Shown here: positions 20,947 through 29,565 of the stretch, one piece after another | How the letters are laid out: each line of letters starts with the position of its first letter | Position numbering within the stretch: the stretch's first letter is position 1 | Source of the DNA: a virus | Length of the DNA stretch: 32,877 nucleotides | Strand: one strand, 5' to 3' | Virus record (IMG/VR): IMGVR_UViG_3300025646_000185 | Location: 1 to 32,877 of that record | Translations under genes and position numbers: made by a program | The notes under the pieces: model-generated | The model's database searches: none | What the model was told of the DNA's origin: nothing | Seen by the model: the letters and a program-made list of their open reading frames with translations, nothing else

Positions 20947-21222
20947 ATGTTAAAAAAAGAGTATCACAAACAAATTAATAAAAGGTTTTATGCCTTTGTA
21001 GAAAATGAATTTCCTCAATACACTATTGATAGTGGTGAAGGATATGGGAGAATTTATCTAATTCCTAAAGAAGGGATTATGGATGATTCAATTATGTATC
21101 ATCAATCTGAACATTATGTTCAAGTTTTAAACTTTGCTTCTGAACAAGCTAAACAAGATTGTTTAAGAATGCAGGATTATATAGTTAACAATATTGTACC
21201 ATTTGTAAATCTTCACTTATAA
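20947..21222 (+). CDS. Unknown early protein
   Basis: A 91-residue protein, first of the operon from the promoter at 20888. It is alpha/beta, with KRFYAFVENEFPQYTIDSGE, then GYGRIYLIPKEGI and a helical C-terminus. No family is recognised. Its TAA overlaps the ATG of 21222 by one base. Function unknown. Confidence 0.6.
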   Translation: MLKKEYHKQINKRFYAFVENEFPQYTIDSGEGYGRIYLIPKEGIMDDSIMYHQSEHYVQVLNFASEQAKQDCLRMQDYIVNNIVPFVNLHL

Positions 21223-21434
21223 TGAATTTATACGACCAATTAAAACCAGAATTTAGAGAACAATTAGAAAAGGATAAAGAAACATATCCTATATCGTGTG
21301 GTGGTTTAGTTAATACCCTTAAAAATAAAAAATTTGTAATAGAATTAACAATAGGAGAAGTTGGAGATTTAGTTAGATTTCTTCCATCTCTTTCTTTTGA
21401 TATTAACGAAATTTATAAAGCTTTTAATAAATAA
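21222..21434 (+). CDS. Small unknown protein
   Basis: A 70-residue protein coupled to 20947 by a one-base overlap. It starts with a helix (MNLYDQLKPEFREQLEKDKE), followed by LVNTLKNKKFVIELTIGEVG and an end DINEIYKAFNK. No family is recognised. The following lipoprotein gene starts five bases after its stop, so the three probably form one operon. Confidence 0.6.
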   Translation: MNLYDQLKPEFREQLEKDKETYPISCGGLVNTLKNKKFVIELTIGEVGDLVRFLPSLSFDINEIYKAFNK

Positions 21435-21438
21435 AAAT

Positions 21439-22137
21439 ATGAAAGATATAGTTAGATTGTTTTGGTATTCATTACTGTTTTTTGCTCTTGCAAGTTGTGA
21501 AAAACATGACCCTTATGCTGATACCCCTGAAACTGCTTGTCCTGGGGGAGAGTGTGAATATAGTTTTAAAATTAACCCCCAACAACAACCCAATGCCTAC
21601 TTAGATGAAGAAGGTTATTGGCATGTTTATACTGGAGGTCTTCGATATTTTCAAATTATTGGTGAATTAGAAGAACCCTATGATTTTTACCACATAAATG
21701 AGATACCAGATGTAAGTACAGCAATGGATTCAGATTATTGGGTAACCTTTGGTAACATTTCATTTACTACCCCCATGTACGGTATTTTAAGTTGGTATAG
21801 TACCCCAGGCATGAATACCCCTTTACCTATAGGAGATACAACTTATACTATTAATGAATTAATTTTAAATGATCAATCCATTACTAACTTAGTAGGATAT
21901 GAAATTACCCCTAATACTTGTTTAGATTGTCCCTATTCTAGTGGTTTATTTGCAGTTTATTCTAAATATAATACTCATCCTACATTTAATATTTTTAACT
22001 TAGGTGAATTGAAAGGTGATACTGCTACTTTTTTTATAGAAATTAGTTATGCTTATGAATGGCAATATTCAATGAATACTCATGCCTCTAATGCAAATGT
22101 AACTTATAAAACTGATTTAAAAGTAATTTTTGAATAA
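21439..22137 (+). CDS. Lipoprotein of 232 residues, unknown role
   Basis: The frame opens at 21397, but the ATG at 21439, just after the upstream gene, gives a clean lipoprotein signal: MKDIVRLFWYSLLFFALASC, lipobox LASC with Cys20. The mature part starts with EKHDPYADTPETACPGGECE, containing two further cysteines and a CPGGEC motif, then a beta-rich body and one more CLDC pair (about residues 182-185). Paired cysteines suggest disulphides outside the cytoplasm. Phage lipoproteins in other systems (for example Llp of T5) block receptors against superinfection; a similar role is inferred only. It ends before a hairpin at 22145. Confidence 0.7.
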   Translation: MKDIVRLFWYSLLFFALASCEKHDPYADTPETACPGGECEYSFKINPQQQPNAYLDEEGYWHVYTGGLRYFQIIGELEEPYDFYHINEIPDVSTAMDSDYWVTFGNISFTTPMYGILSWYSTPGMNTPLPIGDTTYTINELILNDQSITNLVGYEITPNTCLDCPYSSGLFAVYSKYNTHPTFNIFNLGELKGDTATFFIEISYAYEWQYSMNTHASNANVTYKTDLKVIFE

Positions 22138-22144
22138 TTTACAT

Positions 22145-22165
22145 AGCCTATCAATTTGATAGGCT
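22145..22165 (+). terminator. Hairpin, possible weak terminator
   Basis: An 8-bp stem AGCCTATC / GATAGGCT with loop AATTT, eight bases after the lipoprotein gene. The stem is good, but there is no T run after it (CCTAAAAATAATAG), so it may terminate weakly or stabilise the mRNA 3' end. Confidence 0.5.
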
Positions 22166-22180
22166 CCTAAAAATAATAGA

Positions 22181-22330
22181 ATGAAAAAAATTGATCTTAT
22201 TATTAATATAACAGCAATAATTGCTGGGATTACAAATTTTTATTTTCCTAATCTTATAAGCTATTGGTTAGTTTCATTTAGTTTAGGGTGGTGGTTAGGA
22301 AGTATTATAATTGATTTAAAAAAAGGATAA
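22181..22330 (+). CDS. Small two-helix membrane protein
   Basis: A 49-residue protein starting MKKIDLIINITAIIAGITNF, with two hydrophobic helices (about residues 5-20 and 27-44, the second with LVSFSLGWWLGSIII) and a basic end DLKKG. It resembles in size and layout the small membrane proteins at 13668 and 13881. It lies between a hairpin and the promoter of the replication block. Function unknown. Confidence 0.5.
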   Translation: MKKIDLIINITAIIAGITNFYFPNLISYWLVSFSLGWWLGSIIIDLKKG

Positions 22331-22335
22331 TAAAA

Positions 22336-22367
22336 CTTGTATTTTATAATTATAATTCGTATATTAC
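22336..22367 (+). promoter_or_regulatory. Promoter for the replication block
   Basis: CTTG at 22336-22339, 20 nt, TATATTAC at 22360-22367; one mismatch from TTTG and one or two from TAnnTTTR. It lies 32 bases before the SSB gene at 22400. No other promoter was seen between 22400 and 29466, so it may serve several replication genes. Confidence 0.6.
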
Positions 22368-22399
22368 TGTATATAAACATTAAAAATTAATAACAAATT

Positions 22400-23242
22400 A
22401 TGGATTTAAATGTAATTAAAGCCCGCTTGGAATCACTGAACAAGCAATCAAACAGCAGTGGAAGTGGAGGTAATAACAAAAATATTTTTTGGAAACCCTC
22501 AATAGGTAAACAAACAATTCGTGTTGTTCCTTTTAAGTATAATAAATCAAACCCTTTTACTGAAATGCAGTTTTATTATGGGATTGGTTCTAAAAAAGTA
22601 ATGGCATCACCTTCAAATTGGGGTGAAAAAGATCCTATTGCTGAATTTGCAAAACAACTTCGTGGTACTAATGATAAGGAAAATTGGCGTTTAGCTAAAA
22701 AACTTGATGCTAAAGTTCGTGTTTTTGCTCCTATTATAGTTCGTGGTGAAGAATCTGAAGGAGTTAGATTATGGCAGTTTGGTAAAGAAATTTATCAAGA
22801 ATTTTTAAATATGGCTGCTGATGAAGAAGTAGGTGATTTCACTGATATCCTTTCAGGTCGTGATATTAAATTAACAACCGTGGGTCCGGAAGTTACTGGT
22901 ACTAAATACAATAAAACTTCAATAGGACCTTCAATGAAGATTACTACATTAAGTGATGATGAAACTCTACTTCAATCATTACTTGATAACCAACCAGATC
23001 CTATGAAAGTATTTAAAGCTCTTTCTTATGATGAAATGAAACAAGCACTTCAAGAATGGTTATCACCTGAGGATAATGAAGAAGAAGGAGATATTGTTTC
23101 TGAGCCTGCTGAGGGTTTTGATTCAGATGAAAAAGAAGAAACTAAATCAAATTACTCATTAAACGTTAAATCAAAAACTACCAAAGCGGATGAGTTTGAT
23201 AAAATGTTTGATGGTGATGAAGATGATGATTTACCATTTTAA
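22400..23242 (+). CDS. T4 gp32-like single-stranded DNA-binding protein
   Basis: A 280-residue protein (T4 gp32 is 301). It has a basic, Asn/Ser/Gly-rich N-terminal arm, then a core with IFWKPSIGKQTIRVVPFKYN, FYYGIGSKKVMASPSNWGEK and VRVFAPIIVRG, matching the gp32 core fold. It ends in a strongly acidic tail (MFDGDEDDDLPF) of the sort that binds other replication proteins. The protein has no cysteine at all, so the zinc ribbon of T4 gp32 (three Cys, one His) is absent. It is the first gene of the replication block; UvsX follows after 10 bases, as expected for partners in recombination. Confidence 0.85.
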   Translation: MDLNVIKARLESLNKQSNSSGSGGNNKNIFWKPSIGKQTIRVVPFKYNKSNPFTEMQFYYGIGSKKVMASPSNWGEKDPIAEFAKQLRGTNDKENWRLAKKLDAKVRVFAPIIVRGEESEGVRLWQFGKEIYQEFLNMAADEEVGDFTDILSGRDIKLTTVGPEVTGTKYNKTSIGPSMKITTLSDDETLLQSLLDNQPDPMKVFKALSYDEMKQALQEWLSPEDNEEEGDIVSEPAEGFDSDEKEETKSNYSLNVKSKTTKADEFDKMFDGDEDDDLPF

Positions 23243-23252
23243 TTTATAAAAT

Positions 23253-24335
23253 ATGTCAAGAGGAAAAACTAAAAAATCTTTATCGGAAGCAGTCTCTTCA
23301 GAAATTAAAGCAAATTTTAATTTAGATAGTTTTAAAAATAAAAAAGGACTTACATCAAAAGCTAAATTTAAAGAACAAACTTGGATTCCACTTTCAGAAG
23401 CATTCCAAGAAGTCACATCAGTTCCAGGTATTCCTCAAGGTCATATTGTATTGCTTCGTGGGCATTCTGATACGGGTAAAACTACTGCTTTAATTGAAGC
23501 AGCCGTATCAGCCCAAAAGCGAGGCATTTTACCTGTGTTTATCATTACTGAAATGAAATGGAACTGGGAACATGCTATCCAAATGGGTCTTGAAGTGAAT
23601 GAAGTTGTTGATGAAGAAACAGGAGAAATTTTAGATTATAATGGTAATTTTATTTATGTTGACCGTGAAAGTATTAATACTATTGAAGATGTAGCTGCAT
23701 TTATTCTTGATTTACTTGATGAACAGAAAAAAGGTAATTTACCTTATAATTTATTATTTTTATGGGATTCAATAGGTTCAGTTCCTTGTGAATTATCAAT
23801 TCGTTCAAACAAAAATAATAATGAATGGAATGCTGGGGCTATGTCAACTCAATTTGGTAATAATGTTAACCAACGTATTGTAATGTCTCGTAAGGAAAGT
23901 AATCCTTATACTAATACTTTAGTATGCATTAATAAAGTATGGACTTTAAAACCAGAATCTCCAATGGGTCAGCCCAAATTAATGAATAAAGGGGGATATG
24001 CTATGTGGTTTGATGCTACATTTGTTGTTACATTTGGTAATGTGATGTCTGCAGGTACTTCTAAAATTAAAGCTATTAAAGATGGTAAACAAGTAGAATT
24101 TGCTAAACGTACTAACATTCAAATTGATAAAAATCACATAAATGGTGTTACTACTAGAGGTAAAATTATAATGACCCCTCATGGTTTTATTGAAGATACT
24201 GATAAAGCTTTAAAAGTTTATAAAGATAACCATGCTGATGCTTGGAAAGCAATTTTAGGGGGTGTAGATTTTAATATTGTTGAAGAAGATCAAGATTATA
24301 CTGATATTACTTCATACGAAAACGAACCAGAATAA
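23253..24335 (+). CDS. uvsX: UvsX-like RecA/Rad51-family recombinase
   Basis: A 360-residue protein (T4 UvsX is 391). Walker A is GHSDTGKTT at 70-78, preceded by GIPQGHIVLLR. Walker B is NLLFLWDSIGSV (about 165-176). It continues with LSIRSNKNNNEWNAGAM, the VCINKVWTLKP block, and KGGYAMWFDATFVVTFG, all typical of phage RecA-like proteins. The enzyme forms filaments on single-stranded DNA and drives strand exchange, needed for recombination-dependent replication. The gene lies between SSB and the exonuclease, with very short gaps, so they are co-transcribed. Confidence 0.85.
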   Translation: MSRGKTKKSLSEAVSSEIKANFNLDSFKNKKGLTSKAKFKEQTWIPLSEAFQEVTSVPGIPQGHIVLLRGHSDTGKTTALIEAAVSAQKRGILPVFIITEMKWNWEHAIQMGLEVNEVVDEETGEILDYNGNFIYVDRESINTIEDVAAFILDLLDEQKKGNLPYNLLFLWDSIGSVPCELSIRSNKNNNEWNAGAMSTQFGNNVNQRIVMSRKESNPYTNTLVCINKVWTLKPESPMGQPKLMNKGGYAMWFDATFVVTFGNVMSAGTSKIKAIKDGKQVEFAKRTNIQIDKNHINGVTTRGKIIMTPHGFIEDTDKALKVYKDNHADAWKAILGGVDFNIVEEDQDYTDITSYENEPE

Positions 24336-24338
24336 AAT

Positions 24339-25364
24339 ATGAATAGAAAAGAATTACTTAAGCTTCTTGATAATCTTGAGGAGCAAGGTGAAGAGACTGT
24401 AGAAGGACAAAGAGTTCTAATGATAGATGGTTTAAATTTGTTCTTTAGAAACTTTGCAATGCTTAACATGGTTAATCCTGATGGAATACATATTGGGGGG
24501 CTTGGAGGATTTTTTCGTTCATTAGGTGCTTTAATAAAACAAATTGAACCTACTAGTGTTTATGTAATATTTGATGGGGCAGGTTCTGCTAATAATCGTA
24601 AGAACCTGCTCCCCGAATATAAATCAGGAAGAAATCTTCAACGTATTACTAATTGGGAAGTATTTGATAGCCATGAAGATGAAGATGATGCCAAAATAGA
24701 TCAAATCATCCGTATAATCCAATACTTAAAAACTTTACCTGTTAAGACTATATCTATTGATAAAGTAGAAGCAGATGATATTATTGCTTATTTGAGTAAT
24801 ATTTTACCTAAACAAGAAAAAGATAAAGTATTTATTGTTTCTTCAGATAAAGATTTTATTCAACTTATAAGTAAAAATGTTATTGTTTATAGACCTATTG
24901 AAAGAGAATTTTATACTGAAGATACTGTTAAAGAAAAATTTAATATGTCCCCTTCTAATTTTATTATTTATAAAACTCTTATGGGTGATAATTCTGATAA
25001 AGTTAAAGGTGTTAAAGGTTTAGGTGAAAAAAAGTTATATAAATTATTTCCTGAATTACAGGAAAAAGATTTAACATTAGATGATATTTATAATATTTGT
25101 GAATCTAAATTTAAAGATCATGTAGTTTATGCTCGAATTATTCAAGAAATTGATTCATTAGAAAAAAACTACAGGATTATGGATTTATCAAATCCTATGT
25201 TAGATGAAAATGATAAAAAATACTTACAACAAGTTGTTAAATCAAAAGAATTAAATTATATTCCTAGTCAGTTTATAGCTATGTATAATGAAGATAAGTT
25301 AGGAGGGATGATTAGAAATGTAGAGTTTTGGATTAAAGAAGTTTTTGAAAAATTAAAAAATTAA
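24339..25364 (+). CDS. rnh: 5'-3' exonuclease / RNase H (T4 Rnh-like, FEN family)
   Basis: A 341-residue protein (T4 RNase H 305). It has VLMIDGLNLFFRNF near residues 27-40 (first catalytic Asp), YVIFDGAGSANNRKNLLPEY (second Asp and the basic helix), VEADDIIAYL (about 143-152), IVSSDKDFIQL (about 166-176), then MGDNSDKVKGVKGLGEKK, the helix-hairpin-helix that holds the remaining metal ligands. In T4 this enzyme removes RNA primers from lagging strands. It starts three bases after uvsX and is followed after six by the helicase. Confidence 0.85.
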   Translation: MNRKELLKLLDNLEEQGEETVEGQRVLMIDGLNLFFRNFAMLNMVNPDGIHIGGLGGFFRSLGALIKQIEPTSVYVIFDGAGSANNRKNLLPEYKSGRNLQRITNWEVFDSHEDEDDAKIDQIIRIIQYLKTLPVKTISIDKVEADDIIAYLSNILPKQEKDKVFIVSSDKDFIQLISKNVIVYRPIEREFYTEDTVKEKFNMSPSNFIIYKTLMGDNSDKVKGVKGLGEKKLYKLFPELQEKDLTLDDIYNICESKFKDHVVYARIIQEIDSLEKNYRIMDLSNPMLDENDKKYLQQVVKSKELNYIPSQFIAMYNEDKLGGMIRNVEFWIKEVFEKLKN

Positions 25365-25370
25365 AGTTAT

Positions 25371-26738
25371 ATGACACTTGTATCATTAGACCAGTATGGG
25401 CACAATTTCCAGATAAAAGTTATATCTGTTTTACTAACTAATAAAGAATTTTTGACTAATATCCATGATGTAATCTCAGAAGAATATTTTTCAAATCAGG
25501 CACATAAATGGGTTATTAAAGAAATTTTAAAGTATTATGATAAATATCATACTACTCCTTCAATGGATGTACTAAAAGTAGAATTAAAAAAAGTAACAAA
25601 TGAGGTTCTTAAAGTTTCTATTAGAGAACAACTTAGGGAAGCTTATGAAGCCTCAGATGAAGATTTAAATTATGTAAGAGAAGAATTTGCTACTTTTTGT
25701 AAAAACCAACAATTAAAATCAGCTTTACTCAATAGTGTAGATTTATTAAAAGCAGGAGATTATGATTCAATTAAATTTATGATTGAAAATGCTTTAAAAT
25801 CAGGACAAGATAAAAATGTTGGACATGAATATAATAAAGATGTAGAATCTCGTTATAGGGAAGATCATAGAACTGTTATACCTACTCCTTGGGAGAAAAT
25901 TAATGATTTACTTCAAGGAGGTTTAGGTAATGGAGATTTTGGTTTAATATTTGGTAATCCTGGAGGAGGTAAATCTTGGACTTTAGTTGCTTTAGGAGGA
26001 TATGCTGTACGTTTAGGATATAATGTTATTCATTATACTCTAGAATTAGGTGAGGCATACGTTGGTAGACGTTATGATGCTTTTTTCACTAATATTCCAG
26101 TAGATCAAGTAACTAAAAATAGAAATAAAGTTGAAGAAATTATTACGGGTTTACCTGGAGAGTTAATTATTAAAGAATTCCCAACAGGTAAAGCAACAAT
26201 TAATACAATTGAATCTCATATTAAGAAGGTAACTGATTTAGGTATTAAACCTGATTTAGTAATTATTGATTATGTTGATCTTCTTTCAACAAAAAAACGT
26301 ACTGTTGATCGTAAAGGGGAAATTGATGATATTTATATTAGCACTAAAGGACTTGCTAGAGAATTAAACATCCCAATTTGGAGTGTTTCTCAAGTAAATA
26401 GAGCAGGTGCAAAAGATGATATTGTAGAAGGAGATAAAGCTGCAGGATCATATGATAAAATCATGATTACTGATGTTTGTATTTCTCTTTCAAGAAAACG
26501 AAAAGATAAAGTTAATGGGACAGGTAGATTTCATTTTATGAAAAACAGATATGGAATGGACGGTTTAACATTTAGTGTCAAAGCTGATACTTCTACAGGT
26601 CATTTTGAAGTTGGTGATTATGATCCTGATGAAGAATCTGAAGTAGATACTAATTCAACCAACTCAAATAGTTTTGATAACTTTGATACATTTGATAAAC
26701 AAATGTTGAAGAGTAAATTTTTTCAATTAAACTCTTAA
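25371..26738 (+). CDS. Replicative DNA helicase, gp41/DnaB-like
   Basis: A 455-residue protein (T4 gp41 475). The N-terminal 150 residues form a helical DnaB-type domain. The RecA-like domain has Walker A FGNPGGGKSWT (about 194-204), the H1a-like HYTLELGEAYVGRRYDAFFT, Walker B PDLVIIDYVDLL (about 295-306), a motif with IPIWSVSQVNRAGA, and MKNRYGMDG near the arginine-finger region. The hexamer unwinds DNA ahead of the fork and would work with a primase and the polymerase at 6907. The Ser/Asn/Asp-rich C-terminal tail is variable. Confidence 0.85.
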   Translation: MTLVSLDQYGHNFQIKVISVLLTNKEFLTNIHDVISEEYFSNQAHKWVIKEILKYYDKYHTTPSMDVLKVELKKVTNEVLKVSIREQLREAYEASDEDLNYVREEFATFCKNQQLKSALLNSVDLLKAGDYDSIKFMIENALKSGQDKNVGHEYNKDVESRYREDHRTVIPTPWEKINDLLQGGLGNGDFGLIFGNPGGGKSWTLVALGGYAVRLGYNVIHYTLELGEAYVGRRYDAFFTNIPVDQVTKNRNKVEEIITGLPGELIIKEFPTGKATINTIESHIKKVTDLGIKPDLVIIDYVDLLSTKKRTVDRKGEIDDIYISTKGLARELNIPIWSVSQVNRAGAKDDIVEGDKAAGSYDKIMITDVCISLSRKRKDKVNGTGRFHFMKNRYGMDGLTFSVKADTSTGHFEVGDYDPDEESEVDTNSTNSNSFDNFDTFDKQMLKSKFFQLNS

Positions 26739-26757
26739 TTAATTAAAATTATTAAAA

Positions 26758-27741
26758 ATGGCAAAGTTAGATTTAACTAAGGAAAGAATTATCTATAAAC
26801 CGTTTGAGTATGATCAAGCTTATGATTATTGGCTTAAACAACAACAAGCACATTGGCTGCATACTGAAGTACCTATGATGTCTGATTTAAATGATTGGAA
26901 ACAAAATTTAAATGAAACAGAAAAAAATATTATAGGTTCTATTTTAAAGGGATTTGCTCAAACCGAAACAATTGTTAATGATTATTGGTCAGGATTAGTT
27001 ACTAAATGGTTTCGTAAACCAGAAATTATTATGATGGCCACAACATTTGGAGCATTTGAAACTATTCATGCTGAGGCTTATTCATTGTTAAATGAAACTT
27101 TAGGGTTAGATGATTTTTCTGAATTTTTAGAAGATGAAACTACAATGGCTAAAATTGAAAATTTAATGAATGTAAGAGATTCTTTTAATGGTGAAGTTAA
27201 CTGGCACGAAAGAGCCAAATCATTAGCAATATTCTCAGCATTTACAGAAGGAGTAAATTTATTCTCTTCTTTTGCAGTTTTATTATCTTTTAAAATGCAG
27301 AATAAGCTTAAAGGAGTAGGACAAATTGTTGAGTGGAGTATTAGAGATGAATCTATGCACTCTGAAGCAGGTTGTTGGTTATTTAGAACTTTAATTAAAG
27401 AAAAACCAGAATTAAAAACACCTGAATTAGAAGCAGCTATTAATGAGGCCGCTCTTTTATCTCTAAAACTTGAACTTGATTTTATTGATAAAGTTTATGA
27501 ATTAGGTGATTTAGAGGGTTGTAACAAGTATGATTTGCAGAATTTCATCAAAAATAGAGTAAATACTAAATTAGGAGATTTGGGTTATAAACCTATTATA
27601 GATGATATTGACATGAATGCTGTTAATAGAATGAAATGGTTTGATGCTCTTTCAGCAGGGAAACAACATTCTGATTTCTTTGCCACAAGGGTAACTAATT
27701 ACTCTAAAGGACATATGCAATGGGATGAAAGTATTTTTTAA
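26758..27741 (+). CDS. nrdB: Class I ribonucleotide reductase, small subunit
   Basis: A 327-residue ferritin-like protein (E. coli NrdB 376). Diiron ligands read by alignment spacing: Glu70 (in FAQTE, where E. coli has Asp), Glu101 and His104 in FETIHAEAY, Glu164 (FTEGVNL), Glu198 and His201 (RDESMHSE). The 31- and 34-residue spacings equal those of E. coli. Tyr108, four residues after His104, is at the radical-tyrosine position. With NrdA it reduces ribonucleotides to make dNTPs for the phage. It precedes nrdA, the reverse of T4 order, and has a 12-base gap. Confidence 0.9.
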   Translation: MAKLDLTKERIIYKPFEYDQAYDYWLKQQQAHWLHTEVPMMSDLNDWKQNLNETEKNIIGSILKGFAQTETIVNDYWSGLVTKWFRKPEIIMMATTFGAFETIHAEAYSLLNETLGLDDFSEFLEDETTMAKIENLMNVRDSFNGEVNWHERAKSLAIFSAFTEGVNLFSSFAVLLSFKMQNKLKGVGQIVEWSIRDESMHSEAGCWLFRTLIKEKPELKTPELEAAINEAALLSLKLELDFIDKVYELGDLEGCNKYDLQNFIKNRVNTKLGDLGYKPIIDDIDMNAVNRMKWFDALSAGKQHSDFFATRVTNYSKGHMQWDESIF

Positions 27742-27753
27742 ATATATATAATA

Positions 27754-29466
27754 ATGGATAATAACTTAATAGCAGATTATAAACAATGGGAGAGAGGTAA
27801 AGACTTTCCTGAAAATATGGATGAAGTAGCCTTATCAACTATTTCTAAAGGTTACCTTTTACCAGGGGAAACACCCCGAAAAGCGTATAGACGCGTAGCT
27901 AATGCTGTAGCTGAAAGATTAAACAGACCAGATTTAGCTAATAAATTTTTTAAATATATTTGGAATGGATGGATTGGACTTGCAAGCCCTGTTCTCTCAA
28001 ACACGGGAACAGACCGTGGATTGCCAATCAGCTGTTTTGGCATCGATACTCCGGATTCAATCAGAGGTATTGGTCTCACAAACGCTGAACTCATGCGACT
28101 TACCTCTTATGGTGGAGGGGTTGGAATCTCAGTCTCAAGAATTAGACCAAGAGGAACAGAAATTAAAGGAAATGGAAAATCAGAAGGAGTAGTTCCTTGG
28201 TGTAAAATTTATGATTCTACAATTATTGCCACTAATCAAGGTTCAGTAAGAAGAGGAGCAGCTTCAGTTAATTTAGATATTAATCATCTAGATGTAAAGG
28301 AATTTTTACAGATTAGAAGACCTAAAGGAGATCCTAATAGACAGTGTTTAAATTTACATCAATGTGTAGTTGTAGATGATCCTTTTATGAAAAGGTTAAA
28401 TGATAGAGATCCTGAGGCTATGAATTTATGGCTTGAAATTTTAAAATCTAGAGTAGAAACAGGTGAACCTTATATTATGTTTAAAGATAATGTTAACAAA
28501 CATAATCCTTTAGCATATATGATGAATAATTTAAATGTTTCTATGACTAATATTTGTACTGAAATTACACTTCATACAGATGAAGAACATTCATTTATTT
28601 GTTGTTTATCATCTTTAAACTTAGCAAAATATGATGAGTGGAAAGATACAGATGTGGTTGAAACCGCTGTTTATTTTTTAGATGGTGTGATGGAAGAATT
28701 TATTGAAAAAACTAATGGTAAAGAATCAATGATTCGTACTCATAGACATGCTAAAAAAGGTAGAGCATTAGGTTTAGGAGTAATGGGGTGGCACTCATTT
28801 TTACAACAAAAGAATTTACCTTTTAATTCAATTGCCTCTACAGCATGGACTCATACTATTTTTAGTGATATTAAAAATAAAGCAGAAGCTGCCTCTCGTC
28901 AACTAGCTCAAGAATATGGAGAACCTATTTGGTGTAAGGGTACAGGTATGAGAAATACCCATTTATTAGCAATTGCACCTACAGTATCTAATTCAAGAAT
29001 TAGCAATTGTTCAGCTGGAATTGAACCTTATCCTGCTAATGTTTATGTATTTAATGGAGCTAAAGGTACTTTTATAGTTAAAAATCCTTATTTAGAAAAA
29101 ATATTAGAAGAAAAAGGATATAATATTAGCAAAGTTTGGGATCAGATTTTAGCTGATAATGGTTCAGTACAAAATTTATCTCATGAAATCTTAAGTGAAA
29201 ATGAGAAAGAAGTATTTTTAACTTTTGCTGAAATAAATCAATTAGGATTAGTACAACAAGCAGCTATCCGCCAAAGATATATTGATCAAACTCAATCACT
29301 TAATTTAGCATTTTCTCCTACTGATTCCCCAAAATGGATTAATCAAGTTCATATGGAAAGTTGGAAATTAGGTATTAAAACTCTTTATTATTTAAGAACA
29401 GATTCAGTAATTAAAGGTGATATTGGTTCAAGAACATCGGATGGGTGTCTTAGTTGTGATGGTTAA
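27754..29466 (+). CDS. nrdA: Class I ribonucleotide reductase, large subunit
   Basis: A 570-residue protein, much shorter than E. coli NrdA (761). All key residues are kept: Cys94 (PISCFG), Asn266-Cys268-Glu270 in MTNICTEI, a cysteine in FICCLSSLNL for the redox pair, the Tyr-Tyr pair in KTLYYLRTDS near the end for radical transfer, and a C-terminal CLSC for reduction. The N-terminal ATP-cone is missing, so overall inhibition by dATP is not expected. This is common in phage enzymes and keeps dNTP supply high. A strong terminator follows at 29500. Confidence 0.9.
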   Translation: MDNNLIADYKQWERGKDFPENMDEVALSTISKGYLLPGETPRKAYRRVANAVAERLNRPDLANKFFKYIWNGWIGLASPVLSNTGTDRGLPISCFGIDTPDSIRGIGLTNAELMRLTSYGGGVGISVSRIRPRGTEIKGNGKSEGVVPWCKIYDSTIIATNQGSVRRGAASVNLDINHLDVKEFLQIRRPKGDPNRQCLNLHQCVVVDDPFMKRLNDRDPEAMNLWLEILKSRVETGEPYIMFKDNVNKHNPLAYMMNNLNVSMTNICTEITLHTDEEHSFICCLSSLNLAKYDEWKDTDVVETAVYFLDGVMEEFIEKTNGKESMIRTHRHAKKGRALGLGVMGWHSFLQQKNLPFNSIASTAWTHTIFSDIKNKAEAASRQLAQEYGEPIWCKGTGMRNTHLLAIAPTVSNSRISNCSAGIEPYPANVYVFNGAKGTFIVKNPYLEKILEEKGYNISKVWDQILADNGSVQNLSHEILSENEKEVFLTFAEINQLGLVQQAAIRQRYIDQTQSLNLAFSPTDSPKWINQVHMESWKLGIKTLYYLRTDSVIKGDIGSRTSDGCLSCDG

Positions 29467-29499
29467 AAAGTCTTAAGTATTTTTTGTTGTTATTTAGGG

Positions 29500-29527
29500 A
29501 AGGGAGTACAATAGTACTCCCTTTTTT
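29500..29527 (+). terminator. Rho-independent terminator after nrdA
   Basis: A 10-bp stem AAGGGAGTAC / GTACTCCCTT (29500-29509 with 29514-29523), loop AATA, followed by a T run to 29527. It separates the replication block from the lysis genes. Confidence 0.9.
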
Positions 29528-29538
29528 AATATTTATAA
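29528..29538 (+). promoter_or_regulatory. Candidate late promoter for lysis genes
   Basis: AATATTTATAA directly follows the terminator's T run, 28 bases before the ATG at 29566. It resembles TATATTTATAG at 6300 and 8621 and has no TTTG 20 nt upstream. Inferred from resemblance and position. Confidence 0.35.
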
Positions 29539-29565
29539 TAAATTGTTTCACCTAAAAGTTTTTTT

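Noticed and set aside
22145-22165. Third-type fused terminator/promoter at 22145
   Set aside because: The hairpin lacks a T run and its TTTG lies in the loop, with no TAnnTTTR box 20 nt downstream.
29500-29538. Fused terminator/promoter after nrdA
   Set aside because: The hairpin arm has no TTTG at the required distance from AATATTTATA, so only a terminator followed by a different box can be claimed.
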